This document shows, one piece after another, positions 40,369 through 48,145 of a DNA stretch of 64,000 nucleotides. Below the pieces are notes generated by a model that saw nothing but the letters and a program-made list of their open reading frames with translations, was not told where the DNA came from and searched no databases. The stretch lies in contig NZ_MRCM01000002.1 in the NCBI RefSeq assembly GCF_002303885.1, forward strand, positions 389,941 through 453,940, in the 5' to 3' direction. Made by a program: the position numbers and the translations under genes. This DNA is from Flavobacterium sp. ACN2 (GTDB taxonomy: Bacteria; Bacteroidota; Bacteroidia; Flavobacteriales; Flavobacteriaceae). The stretch's first letter is position 1, and each line of letters opens with the position of its first letter.

Positions 40369-41091
40369 ATGAAAGTAAAATTACTCACTACAATTTCTTT
40401 TCTTACTTATCAGCTTAGTATTTCGCAGACAGAAAAACTACTTAACGGAAAAGTTGTTTCTCAGGAAAATGCGCTTCAAAATGTAGAAGTCATTAATAAA
40501 ACAGCCAAAACCAGCACGAGAACAAATGAATTTGGAGAATTTTCAATTTTAGTGAAAGAGCAAGACAGTATATTGTTTTTTTCCAATAATTACTTATTTA
40601 CAAGATTGAAACTAACCGCAAAAGATCTAGAAAAAAACTATCTCATTGTCGAAATGACTCCAAAAGCTGAAGAATTGGAGAATGTTACAGTTTCTAGATC
40701 CGTTTTTAATAAAGCTGAAATTAAAAAAATCGCAAATGATAAAGAAGAAATAAATAAGATTATAATTCGAAAGAAATTTGACGAAGTCACTTCAAAAGTG
40801 ACAGTTTATGACGGGAGGATCAAAAATGGATTAGATTTCAGTTACCCTATTTTTGATAAACCGAAGAAAAAAATTGAGCCACGTGATGACCGTTTTAAGA
40901 AACTCGTCATCGCTACTTGTCCTCCGGATTTTTTTATGAAGAATTTGAAAATAAAACCCGAAGAAAAAGAAATTTTCTTAAACTTTTGTAATGCCGATTC
41001 GAAATCTAAAACACTTTTAGAAAAATCAAATGATTTGGAATTGTTAGACTTTCTATATGCTAAAAATGAGGAATTTAAGAAGCTGAAATAG
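40369..41091 (+). CDS. Secreted protein with carboxypeptidase-regulatory-like domain, paralogue B
   Basis: A 240-residue tandem copy of the previous gene. The signal peptide (MKVKLLTTISFLTYQLSISQ) and first ~100 residues are nearly parallel to paralogue A. The C-terminal block CPPDFFMKNLKIKPEEKEIF and ending DFLYAKNEEFKKL also match. The central part (about 110-175) has diverged completely: A is Gly-rich, B is charged with KKIANDKEEINKIIIRKKF. The close spacing suggests one transcript. Function unknown. Confidence 0.8.
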   Translation: MKVKLLTTISFLTYQLSISQTEKLLNGKVVSQENALQNVEVINKTAKTSTRTNEFGEFSILVKEQDSILFFSNNYLFTRLKLTAKDLEKNYLIVEMTPKAEELENVTVSRSVFNKAEIKKIANDKEEINKIIIRKKFDEVTSKVTVYDGRIKNGLDFSYPIFDKPKKKIEPRDDRFKKLVIATCPPDFFMKNLKIKPEEKEIFLNFCNADSKSKTLLEKSNDLELLDFLYAKNEEFKKLK

Positions 41092-41110
41092 CTTAACTTG
41101 AAACAAAAAA

Positions 41111-41587
41111 CTACTTATTCAGCCACCAAATACTAGCATTCAAAACTGTAGCAAATCCAACCCAAGCTAAATAGGGAATCAATAAATAACCTGAAGTTTT
41201 ATTGATTTTGACGAATTTCAAATACGTTTCATAAATCATCAGCCATAAAAGCACGATTTCGACTAAAGCCAACATCGGGTTTTTTAATCCGAAGAATAAA
41301 TAAGACCAAATGGCATTTAAAATCAATTGAATGATGAAGAAAAGCAGTGCTTTTTTAACTTCCTCAGTGTTTTCTTTTATTCGATCCCAAACCAATGCTG
41401 CTGCAATTGCCATAAATATGTAAAGAACTGTCCAAACTGGCATAAAAATCCAATTCGGCGGATTAAAAATTGGTTTTTCCAACGTTACATACCAAGTCTC
41501 AATACTTGGTCTTGTTACTAAACTAGCAGAATATCCAACTGTTAAACAAATTACTAAAGCTATAGCGATTTTTACAAATTTATTCAT
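41111..41587 (-). CDS. TspO/MBR family membrane protein
   Basis: Tryptophan-rich five-helix protein (158 residues from MNKFVKIA at 41587) of the TspO/translocator family, which binds porphyrins and related ligands in the envelope. Typical features are PSIETWYVTLEKPIFNPPNW, then FMPVWTVLYIFMAIAAALVW, NAIWSYLFFGLKNPMLAL and the C-terminal WVGFATVLNASIWWLN. A start 21 nt further upstream is possible but adds a charged stretch without helices. It is convergent with the secreted paralogues and divergent from mvaD. Confidence 0.93.
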   Translation of the reverse strand: MNKFVKIAIALVICLTVGYSASLVTRPSIETWYVTLEKPIFNPPNWIFMPVWTVLYIFMAIAAALVWDRIKENTEEVKKALLFFIIQLILNAIWSYLFFGLKNPMLALVEIVLLWLMIYETYLKFVKINKTSGYLLIPYLAWVGFATVLNASIWWLNK

Positions 41588-41671
41588 GACATCAAATTTT
41601 GAATTCAAAAATAGTCAAAAGAAAAGTTTAAACCATATAGATAAAAAATTATCCCTTTAGGGCGAAAAAAC

Positions 41672-41679
41672 TATCTTTG
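41672..41679 (+). promoter_or_regulatory. -7 element of mvaD, identical context to the rluB-like promoter
   Basis: TATCTTTG lies 17 nt before the mvaD ATG. With the preceding bases it makes GAAAAAACTATCTTTGC, identical to the segment before the gene at 46296, where the distance to ATG is also 17 nt. Confidence 0.65.
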
Positions 41680-41696
41680 CCAAAATTTTATAATTC

Positions 41697-42797
41697 ATGT
41701 TAACAGCAGCCGATTTTATACCAAATTCATATACTTCAGCAATCGAAAACGGAAACTTTGAATGGAGCGCTCCAAGCAACATTGCATTAGTGAAATACTG
41801 GGGAAAAAAAGACAACCAGATTCCAGCAAATCCTTCTGTTAGTTTTACTCTAAATAACTGTAAAACAATTACAAAATTAGGTTTTGAAAAAAGGAACGCT
41901 TCTACTTCGCTCAGCGAGACAAATGGTTTTTCTTTTGATTTACTTTTTGAAGGAAAACCAAAAGAAGACTTTAAACCAAAAATTCAGAAGTTTTTAGAAA
42001 GAGTTGAAGTTTATCTGCCGTTTTTGAAAGAATATCATTTTATAATTGACACTCAAAATACTTTCCCTCATAGTTCAGGAATTGCTTCTTCGGCTTCCGG
42101 AATGGCGGCTTTAGCAATGAATTTTATGAGTTTAGAAAGAAAATTGAATCCAGAAATGACCGATGATTATTTCTATCAAAAAGCTTCATTTCTAGCTCGA
42201 TTAGGTTCTGGAAGCGCTTGCAGAAGTGTGAAAGGGAATGTTGTCGTTTGGGGAAATCAGGAAAATATTGAAGGAAGTACAGATTTGTTTGGAGTAGAAT
42301 TTCCATATACGATTCATGAAAATTTCAAGAATTATCAAGATACTATTTTATTGGTTGACAAAGGCGAGAAACAAGTTTCGAGCACAGTTGGGCACGATTT
42401 AATGCACAACCATCCGTATGCTGAAAGACGTTTTGCTCAGGCACATGAAAATCTGGATAAATTAATTTCCATTTTTGAAAACGGAGATTTAAACGAGTTT
42501 ATAAAAGTTGTAGAAAGTGAAGCATTGACACTACACGCTATGATGATGACCTCTATGCCGTACTTTATTTTGATGAAACCAAACACGCTGCAGATCATAA
42601 ATGCAATCTGGAAATTTAGAAATGAAACCCAGATTCCAGTATGTTTTACGCTAGATGCTGGAGCAAATGTGCACGTACTTTATCCCGAAAACGTTAGCGA
42701 AAAAGTACTTCAATTTATTCAGGACGAATTAGTTGTATTTTGTCAGAATAGTCAATACATTTGCGACAAAATTGGACACGGTGCAATTGCATTATAA
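41697..42797 (+). CDS. mvaD: Diphosphomevalonate decarboxylase
   Basis: GHMP-fold enzyme (366 residues) that makes isopentenyl diphosphate from mevalonate diphosphate with ATP. Key signatures are SNIALVKYWGKKD (about residues 26-38), NPSVSFTLNNCKT, the ATP loop PHSSGIASSASGMAALA, and GSGSACRSVKG. The C-terminal FTLDAGANVHVLY holds the catalytic Asp. A copy of the GC-rich dispersed repeat is read in frame at about residues 68-75 (STSLSETN), in a surface loop position, and the frame continues undisturbed. It heads a plus-strand run that includes mevalonate kinase and a UbiA prenyltransferase. Confidence 0.95.
   Translation: MLTAADFIPNSYTSAIENGNFEWSAPSNIALVKYWGKKDNQIPANPSVSFTLNNCKTITKLGFEKRNASTSLSETNGFSFDLLFEGKPKEDFKPKIQKFLERVEVYLPFLKEYHFIIDTQNTFPHSSGIASSASGMAALAMNFMSLERKLNPEMTDDYFYQKASFLARLGSGSACRSVKGNVVVWGNQENIEGSTDLFGVEFPYTIHENFKNYQDTILLVDKGEKQVSSTVGHDLMHNHPYAERRFAQAHENLDKLISIFENGDLNEFIKVVESEALTLHAMMMTSMPYFILMKPNTLQIINAIWKFRNETQIPVCFTLDAGANVHVLYPENVSEKVLQFIQDELVVFCQNSQYICDKIGHGAIAL
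41899..41921 (+). repeat. GC-rich CTTCGACTCCGCTCAG repeat inside mvaD
   Basis: CTTCTACTTCGCTCAGCGAG matches the intergenic copies at 61996-62018 (complement) and 62041-62063 with few changes, and is translated as part of mvaD. Confidence 0.7.
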
Positions 42798-42829
42798 TTT
42801 TCCGTATCTTTAATTAAATTTTCTTGGTT

Positions 42830-43048
42830 ATGGATATTCAATTAGAAAAACGCGAAGCGATGGAGATGTTGAAAAAAACTGATGATCCTTCAATCATTAT
42901 GGCAGTTGCAAAATTGCTTAGAAAAAACAAAAAAGATTGGTGGGACGATTTGACCGATCAACAAAAAGAGGATATAGCTCAAAGTGAATTAGAATTTGAA
43001 AGAGGAGAATTTACGAGCTATGAGGATGTGATGAAAAAATACAGATAG
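42830..43048 (+). CDS. Antitoxin of a RelE/ParE-type module
   Basis: A small acidic protein (72 residues) with a helical N-terminus (EKREAMEMLKKTDDPSIIMA) and the segment KDWWDDLTDQQKEDI followed by GEFTSYEDVMKKY, an ending frequent in antitoxins paired with ParE-like toxins. I start at ATG 42830; a TTG lies two codons upstream. Its TAG stop overlaps the GTG start of the toxin by one base. A near-consensus -7 element (TATCTTTA at about 42806) may give it its own promoter. The pair interrupts the interval between mvaD and mevalonate kinase. Confidence 0.8.
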   Translation: MDIQLEKREAMEMLKKTDDPSIIMAVAKLLRKNKKDWWDDLTDQQKEDIAQSELEFERGEFTSYEDVMKKYR

Positions 43049-43353
43049 TGGATCTTAAAGTAAGTTTTTCAAAAACAGCGGAGAAAAATTTAGATTCAGT
43101 TTTAAAGTTCATTGAAGCAAGATGGTCAGAAAAATCAAAAAAGATTTTTATTGTCAAATTTGAAAAAGCAATTTCAATAATGGTGATGAATCCAGAAATT
43201 TTTCCAAAATCAACTGTGAATAAAAAATATCGAAAATGTGTTATAACAAAGCAATCGAGCCTATTATATAGTTTTAGCGCAAACGAAATCAGGATTCACA
43301 ACATTTTCGACACTAGACAAAACCCAAATAAAATAAAGAAAGACATAAAATAA
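43048..43353 (+). CDS. RelE/ParE-family toxin
   Basis: A basic 101-residue protein with the RelE/ParE fold pattern: N-terminal strand and helices (LKVSFSKTAEKNLDSVLKFI), MNPEIFPKSTVNKKYRKCVI, and the C-terminal strand with YSFSANEIRIHNIFDTRQNP, the usual position of catalytic or target-binding residues. The GTG start overlaps the antitoxin stop (TAGTG), indicating coupled translation. Whether it targets ribosome-bound mRNA (RelE) or gyrase (ParE) cannot be decided. Only 3 nt separate its stop from the mevalonate kinase start. Confidence 0.88.
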   Translation: MDLKVSFSKTAEKNLDSVLKFIEARWSEKSKKIFIVKFEKAISIMVMNPEIFPKSTVNKKYRKCVITKQSSLLYSFSANEIRIHNIFDTRQNPNKIKKDIK

Positions 43354-43356
43354 ATC

Positions 43357-44295
43357 ATGAAAGGACCACTATTTTACTCAAAAATATTACTCTTTGGAGA
43401 ATACGGAATTATCCGCGACTCTAAAGGACTTTCTATTCCTTATAATTTTTACAACGGCGCTTTAAAAAAATCTGAAGAGCCTACAGAAGAAGCCATTTCA
43501 TCAAACAAAAGCTTAAGAAGTTTTGCTTCTTATCTTGAAGTGCTACATACGCAACAGCCTGAATTGGTTACTTTCGATTTAGAAACTTTAAAAAATGATG
43601 TTGAAACTGGAATGTATTTCGATTCTAGTATTCCGCAGGGATATGGCGTTGGGAGCAGCGGTGCACTTGTAGCAGCTATTTACGATAAATATGCTACCAA
43701 CAAAATCACTGTTCTGGAAAATCTGACTCGCGAAAAATTATTACATTTAAAAAATATATTTTCTCAAATGGAAAGCTTTTTCCACGGAAAAAGTTCTGGT
43801 TTAGACCCTTTAAACAGCTATTTGAGCATTCCAATCCTGATCAATTCGAAAGATAATATTGAAGCAACTGGAATTCCGACTCAAAGTTTTGACGGAAAAG
43901 GTGCTGTATTTTTGTTAGACTCAGGAATTGTTGGAGAAACTGCTCCAATGGTAAGTATTTTTATGGAAAACTTAAAAGATAAAGGTTTCCGTGCTATGCT
44001 TAAAAATCAGTTTGTGAAATATACAGATGCCTGCGTAGAAAACTTCCTGCATGGCGATATGACATCTTTGTTTACCAATACTAAAAAACTTTCTAAAGTT
44101 GTCTTAAATCATTTTAAACCAATGATTCCTGAACAATTTCACGGAATCTGGCAACACGGAATTGATTCTAACGATTATTACCTAAAACTTTGCGGTTCTG
44201 GAGGAGGCGGTTATATCCTTGGTTTTACCGAAGATCTAGAAAGAGCCAAAGCATCCTTAAAAGACTATAAATTAGAAGTAGTTTATCAATTTTAA
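43357..44295 (+). CDS. mvk: Mevalonate kinase
   Basis: GHMP kinase (312 residues) that phosphorylates mevalonate. The start MKGPLFYSKILLFGEYGII carries the substrate motif (KILLFGEY). The ATP loop is PQGYGVGSSGALVAAI (about 91-106), and FHGKSSGLDPLNSYLSIPI supplies the catalytic Asp region typical of mevalonate kinases. The C-terminal glycine motif is LCGSGGGGYILGF. It comes 3 nt after the toxin gene and probably shares the mvaD transcript. With mvaD and mvaA in the window it completes most of the mevalonate route. Confidence 0.93.
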   Translation: MKGPLFYSKILLFGEYGIIRDSKGLSIPYNFYNGALKKSEEPTEEAISSNKSLRSFASYLEVLHTQQPELVTFDLETLKNDVETGMYFDSSIPQGYGVGSSGALVAAIYDKYATNKITVLENLTREKLLHLKNIFSQMESFFHGKSSGLDPLNSYLSIPILINSKDNIEATGIPTQSFDGKGAVFLLDSGIVGETAPMVSIFMENLKDKGFRAMLKNQFVKYTDACVENFLHGDMTSLFTNTKKLSKVVLNHFKPMIPEQFHGIWQHGIDSNDYYLKLCGSGGGGYILGFTEDLERAKASLKDYKLEVVYQF

Positions 44296-44372
44296 AGTTA
44301 AACCTCTTAAAAATATTGTTGTGATTTATTGAATACCCTTTCCTAACATTTAATCTTAAAAAATTATTGCCT

Positions 44373-44963
44373 ATGAAAAGTATTTTAAAGATTATCAAAG
44401 CAACTTTTTTAGGAGGAATTCTTTTTTTAGTGCCTTTAGTTGTACTATTAATTGTTTTGGAAAAAGGATATGGTATTGTACAAAAAACAACACTTCCGTT
44501 AGTAAGTGCTTTACCAAAAGTAAGCGTTTTAGGACTTGCAATTCAAGAACTTGTTGGATTATTAATCATAATTCTAATCTGTCTGGTTGCTGGATTATTG
44601 GCAAGAACTGCAGCGGCAGAAAAATTGGTTCAGAAATTAGAAGAAGGAATTTTAAGTTTTGTTCCCGGTTATTCATTTATGAAAAGCATGAATGAAAACA
44701 TATTGGGTTTAGAATCTAAAGACGATTTAAAAGTAATATTAGTTCCTACTGATGCTGGTTTACAATTTGCTTTTTTAATAGAACAAATCAGTGATGAGAA
44801 ATCTACAGTTTTTATACCAGATGCTCCAAACCCTTGGAGCGGGTCGGTGGTTTTTGTAGATAAAAAAGATATTACAGAAATCGATATTACGCAAAAACAA
44901 GCTTTGGCCTGCATTCGAAAATTAGGTTACGGATCTGAAGAATTGTTAAAAAACAAGCTCTAG
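44373..44963 (+). CDS. DUF502-family membrane protein
   Basis: A 196-residue protein with two N-terminal membrane helices (FLGGILFLVPLVVLLIVLEK and GLAIQELVGLLIIILICLVA). A soluble domain follows, containing GILSFVPGYSFMKSMNEN and the DUF502 signature around IPDAPNPWSGSVVFV. Function of the family is not established. I start at ATG 44373; a TTG two codons earlier is less likely. It lies between mevalonate kinase and the UbiA-like gene, which may place it in membrane lipid or isoprenoid biology, but this is only context. Confidence 0.88.
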   Translation: MKSILKIIKATFLGGILFLVPLVVLLIVLEKGYGIVQKTTLPLVSALPKVSVLGLAIQELVGLLIIILICLVAGLLARTAAAEKLVQKLEEGILSFVPGYSFMKSMNENILGLESKDDLKVILVPTDAGLQFAFLIEQISDEKSTVFIPDAPNPWSGSVVFVDKKDITEIDITQKQALACIRKLGYGSEELLKNKL

Positions 44964-45025
44964 TTTTCAGAATCAAAAAATATACTTTAACTTCCCTACA
45001 TCAAATCAATCCCACTATATCATCT

Positions 45026-45982
45026 ATGTTAAGCAGACAACAAAAACTTTTAGTAATGAAAATTGTTAGTCTGTTCTCTGTAGTTCGAGGTTACAATATT
45101 CCAATCATCGTTTTAGCCCAGTATTTATCAGCAATTTTTATATTGGCGCCAGAAATTAGAGCATTGGATATTTTGCTTGATTTTCACTTGTTTTTAATTG
45201 TTTTTGCTTCGGCTATTACAATCGCTTCAGGATATATCATCAATAATTTTTACGACAGTCAGAAGGATTTGATTAATCGTCCGAATAAATCGATGCTGGA
45301 TCGTTTGGTTAGTCAGAAAACTAAATTGAACGTTTATTTCAGTTTGAATTTTCTTGCCGTTCTAATGGCTTTTATTGTTTCCTGGAGAGCTTTTTTGTTC
45401 TTTTCAGGTTATATTTTTATGATTTGGTTTTATTCTCATAAAATTAAAAAATATCCCATTATTGGAAATTTAATGTCTGCTTTGCTTGCTGTAACACCTT
45501 TTTTTGCCATTCTTTTATATTTCTATAATAAGATTTCGTTTGAAGAAATTGAGAATCATATGAGTCATTTTGTGGTGATTTCGGCACATGCGGTTTTCTT
45601 GTTTCTGCTTTTATTGATTCGCGAAATGATAAAAGATTTAGAAAACCTGAAAGGCGATTTAGTAAGCGACTATAGAACAATTCCAGTTTTATATGGAGAA
45701 AAAATTTCTAAGCAAATTATCACGGGGTTGACTTTGTCTACCATTTTACCTGTTTACGTTTTGGTTAATATTTATGATGTAGGCTATATGGACATTTATT
45801 TTTATGTGTGTTTTGGAGTTCTTCTTTTCTTCTTGATTTACTTATGGAAATCGGACTCTAAGGAACAATATTTAAGACTTCATAATGTCCTTAAGTTCCT
45901 CATTGTATCTGGCGTTTGCTGCATTGTTCTGATTAACCCGAGCGTCTTATGGCATGGTCGCGAATTGATTTCTAATTACTAA
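45026..45982 (+). CDS. UbiA-family prenyltransferase
   Basis: Polytopic membrane prenyltransferase (318 residues). The two Asp-rich motifs are NNFYDSQKDLINRPNK (about 76-91) and REMIKDLENLKGD (about 197-209), with about eight hydrophobic helices. The second motif and overall look match the group annotated as geranylgeranylglycerol-phosphate geranylgeranyltransferase in Bacteroidota, but UbiA subfamilies are hard to separate by eye and the acceptor is unknown. Its location after mevalonate kinase links it to the isoprenoid supply encoded here. Confidence 0.85.
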   Translation: MLSRQQKLLVMKIVSLFSVVRGYNIPIIVLAQYLSAIFILAPEIRALDILLDFHLFLIVFASAITIASGYIINNFYDSQKDLINRPNKSMLDRLVSQKTKLNVYFSLNFLAVLMAFIVSWRAFLFFSGYIFMIWFYSHKIKKYPIIGNLMSALLAVTPFFAILLYFYNKISFEEIENHMSHFVVISAHAVFLFLLLLIREMIKDLENLKGDLVSDYRTIPVLYGEKISKQIITGLTLSTILPVYVLVNIYDVGYMDIYFYVCFGVLLFFLIYLWKSDSKEQYLRLHNVLKFLIVSGVCCIVLINPSVLWHGRELISNY

Positions 45983-45986
45983 AGCT

Positions 45987-46063
45987 CTTTAATCTCCCGC
46001 AGATTTAGCAGATTTTTTTCTTTGTGTGGCTCTGTGCAAACTTTGCGAATCTCTGTGAAATAA
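45987..46063. repeat. CTTTGCG/GCAGATTT intergenic repeats
   Basis: The first part of the 313-nt gap after the UbiA gene holds CTCCCGCAGATTTAGCAGATT, similar to the one at 35363, and AACTTTGCGAATCTCTGTG, a degenerate copy of the CTTTGCG family. The rest of the gap holds a hairpin element (46096-46177) and the rluB promoter. Confidence 0.6.
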
Positions 46064-46095
46064 CAATCTTTAAAAGAAGCCAATTGATTGTTTTT

Positions 46096-46177
46096 TAGCC
46101 CCGATTATAGTGGAAATCTTTTTATTTTTTTCTTTAAAAAATAAAAAATTGAAACGGAAAGCGGGAAACCATGCCTC
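46096..46177 (+). ncRNA. Hairpin element resembling the Flavo-1 RNA motif, copy A
   Basis: It begins TAGCCCCGATTATAGTGG, has a central AT-rich stem (ATCTTTTTATTTTTT with its near complement) and ends with GAAACGGAAAGCGGGAAA. The reverse complement of 49604-49686 aligns along the whole length, with conserved GC-rich ends and a stem that differs in sequence but keeps pairing. From memory this resembles the Flavo-1 motif of Flavobacteria; I could not check it against Rfam. Strand is set by the alignment only. Confidence 0.5.
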
Positions 46178-46270
46178 AAAAAAAGCCAATTGTATTGCTA
46201 CTAAACCTCTTAAAATAAAGCGCTATTAATCTAAGAACATTGAACTTAAGATTTATTAGCAGGAAAAAAC

Positions 46271-46278
46271 TATCTTTG
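46271..46278 (+). promoter_or_regulatory. -7 element of the rluB-like gene
   Basis: TATCTTTG within GAAAAAACTATCTTTGC, identical over 17 nt to the mvaD promoter segment and also 17 nt before the ATG. No TTG was found at ideal spacing. Confidence 0.65.
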
Positions 46279-46295
46279 CACAAATTAATGATTCT

Positions 46296-47204
46296 ATGAA
46301 CAACAAGGAAGGCAACAATAAAAGAGGCGGATCGAGACCAAATAGCTCACGACCAAACTCTAACAAGCCAAAACCTCCTATGGCTAAGCGCGCGCAAGGG
46401 CCTAAAAAAGTAAAACCTGAAGTTAAAGCTGCTCAGGAAGCTGCTGCTGAAAAATTGAGAAAACAAAATCAGCCAGCAAAGAGACAAAAGGCTTCAGATG
46501 AAATTCGTCTGAACAAATACATCTCTAATTCTGGTGTTTGTTCTCGTCGTGACGCCGACATTTATATTCAGTCTGGAAACGTAAAAGTTAACGGTACTGT
46601 AGTTACAGAAATGGGTTATTTGGTAAAACTAAATGATGTTGTAAACTTTGACGGTGTTACATTAACTCCTGAAAAGAAAGAATATATTTTATTAAATAAG
46701 CCTAAAAACTTTACGACTGCCTTTGACGAAGGTCAGGAATATCGTAACGTTCTAGAACTTGTTCGTGGCGCTACAAATGCAAAAATTGCTGCTGTAGGAA
46801 GAATGGACAAGAATACAACTGGTTTATTATTGTTTACAAACGATACTGATATGATTCGTAAGTTTACATTGCCAAACCAGAAATCGTCTAAAATCTATCA
46901 GGTTTCTTTAGACAAAAACTTAAAATTTGAAGATTTAGAAAAAATCAGCAAAGGTTTAGTTCTTGACGGACACCGCGTTTTTGTTGAAGAAGTAAGCTAT
47001 ATTGATAATGAACCAAAAAGCGAAGTTGGTCTTAAACTGCGTACTGCTAACGTAAAAGTGGTGCGTTCAATTTTTGAATCTTTCGAATACAATGTATTGC
47101 GTATTGACCGTGTTTCGTTTGCTGGATTAACCAAAAAGAATCTTCCTCGTGGAAACTGGCGCTTTTTGACCGATCAAGAAGTTATCAATTTGAAAAACAC
47201 ATAA
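46296..47204 (+). CDS. rRNA pseudouridine synthase, RluB/RsuA family
   Basis: Enzyme that isomerises a uridine of ribosomal RNA to pseudouridine (302 residues). The first ~70 residues form a basic, low-complexity tail (rich in Asn, Lys, Pro, Arg), common in Bacteroidota members. An S4 RNA-binding domain follows (IRLNKYISNSGVCSRRDADI). The catalytic domain has the motif GRMDKNTTGLLLFTND with catalytic Asp at about 169. LNKPKNFTTAF and GNWRFLTDQEV are also family-typical. The 23S site (RluB-like) is the likeliest target. It is transcribed alone from a short leader and closed by a terminator. Confidence 0.92.
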   Translation: MNNKEGNNKRGGSRPNSSRPNSNKPKPPMAKRAQGPKKVKPEVKAAQEAAAEKLRKQNQPAKRQKASDEIRLNKYISNSGVCSRRDADIYIQSGNVKVNGTVVTEMGYLVKLNDVVNFDGVTLTPEKKEYILLNKPKNFTTAFDEGQEYRNVLELVRGATNAKIAAVGRMDKNTTGLLLFTNDTDMIRKFTLPNQKSSKIYQVSLDKNLKFEDLEKISKGLVLDGHRVFVEEVSYIDNEPKSEVGLKLRTANVKVVRSIFESFEYNVLRIDRVSFAGLTKKNLPRGNWRFLTDQEVINLKNT

Positions 47205-47231
47205 GCATTTTTCAAATTTAAGTCATAAATG

Positions 47232-47266
47232 AATCCTGTTTTCTTCTAGAAAATGGGATTTTTTAT
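47232..47266 (+). terminator. Terminator of the rluB-like gene
   Basis: A 12-bp stem AATCCTGTTTTC with GAAAATGGGATT (two G-T pairs), 5-nt loop, then a T-run. It runs up to the stop of the convergent gene at 47269. Confidence 0.8.
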
Positions 47267-47268
47267 TT

Positions 47269-47877
47269 TTAAAAACTAAAGAAATTATGTCCGAAAAGGG
47301 TAAAAATAGATCTTCCGATAGATTGGTTTTTATCTTCTACAGTTTCGTAAGATGAAAAACCTAGGATGATTTTAATTCCGGGAGGAATGCTGTTTAAAAT
47401 ATCTCTTTTTTGGTCTTCTAAAAGGAGTTTTAAACTTTCTATTAATTGAAGATTGTATCTTAAATAAGACATTACAAGTAATGCTGAAAAGTTAAGTATT
47501 TCTCTGGCTGTTTCGCTTTTGATACCAACTTCGTTTGAAACCATTTCTGAAATTCTGCCTTTTTTGTTGGAGAATAATTCTTTCAGTAAAGCATTTCCTT
47601 CTATGCGGTAACAGTCGTCGACTGATAAAATTCTGCCTGCATTAAAGTCTATTTCTTGGTAAAAAGTAGAATCTTCTTGGATTAATGAAACGATTTCAGA
47701 ATAAAAATCAGATTCTTCGGCTTTGTTGTAGAGTCCCATTAAAATTGTACCGATCGAGACGTCTATTCCCTTTATTAAAAGTGCATCATTCTCAAAATAA
47801 AACTTGTTTAACTTGGAGACAACATTAGAAGAAATAAAGCGTCTAAGTTCAATTTGTAGGTTTGGGGTCATACTCAT
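47269..47877 (-). CDS. Hypothetical protein, possibly DUF937-like
   Basis: A 202-residue soluble, helix-rich protein that I cannot assign firmly. The pattern of alternating helices (IELRRFISSNVVSKLNKFYF; GTILMGLYNKAEESDFYSEI; ISEMVSNEVGIKSETAREIL; NFSALLVMSYLRYNL) recalls the DUF937 group found in many flavobacteria. No signal peptide or membrane segment. It is transcribed alone and converges on the rluB-like gene. The 268-nt gap upstream (47878-48145) holds nothing I recognise. Confidence 0.7.
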   Translation of the reverse strand: MSMTPNLQIELRRFISSNVVSKLNKFYFENDALLIKGIDVSIGTILMGLYNKAEESDFYSEIVSLIQEDSTFYQEIDFNAGRILSVDDCYRIEGNALLKELFSNKKGRISEMVSNEVGIKSETAREILNFSALLVMSYLRYNLQLIESLKLLLEDQKRDILNSIPPGIKIILGFSSYETVEDKNQSIGRSIFTLFGHNFFSF

Positions 47878-48145
47878 AACTTAAAAAATAATTATTTATA
47901 CTGATTTAAAATAATCGATAAAATGAGGCTTTTTATCGTTTATCGAGATAAAAATATAAAAAATTTTAACATTTCCAAAAATTAAGTTAAAAATTTACCT
48001 TCTTAATAACCAGTTCTTAACACTAAAAACGTCTTAACACTAGCAAACACAACCCTTTCGTTGTCAAATACAAAAGAAAAAAAGTTAAGAAAAGTTTGAT
48101 GTTTATTTTTGCTAGCAACGCTAAAAAGCTGAAATTGTTATAGAA

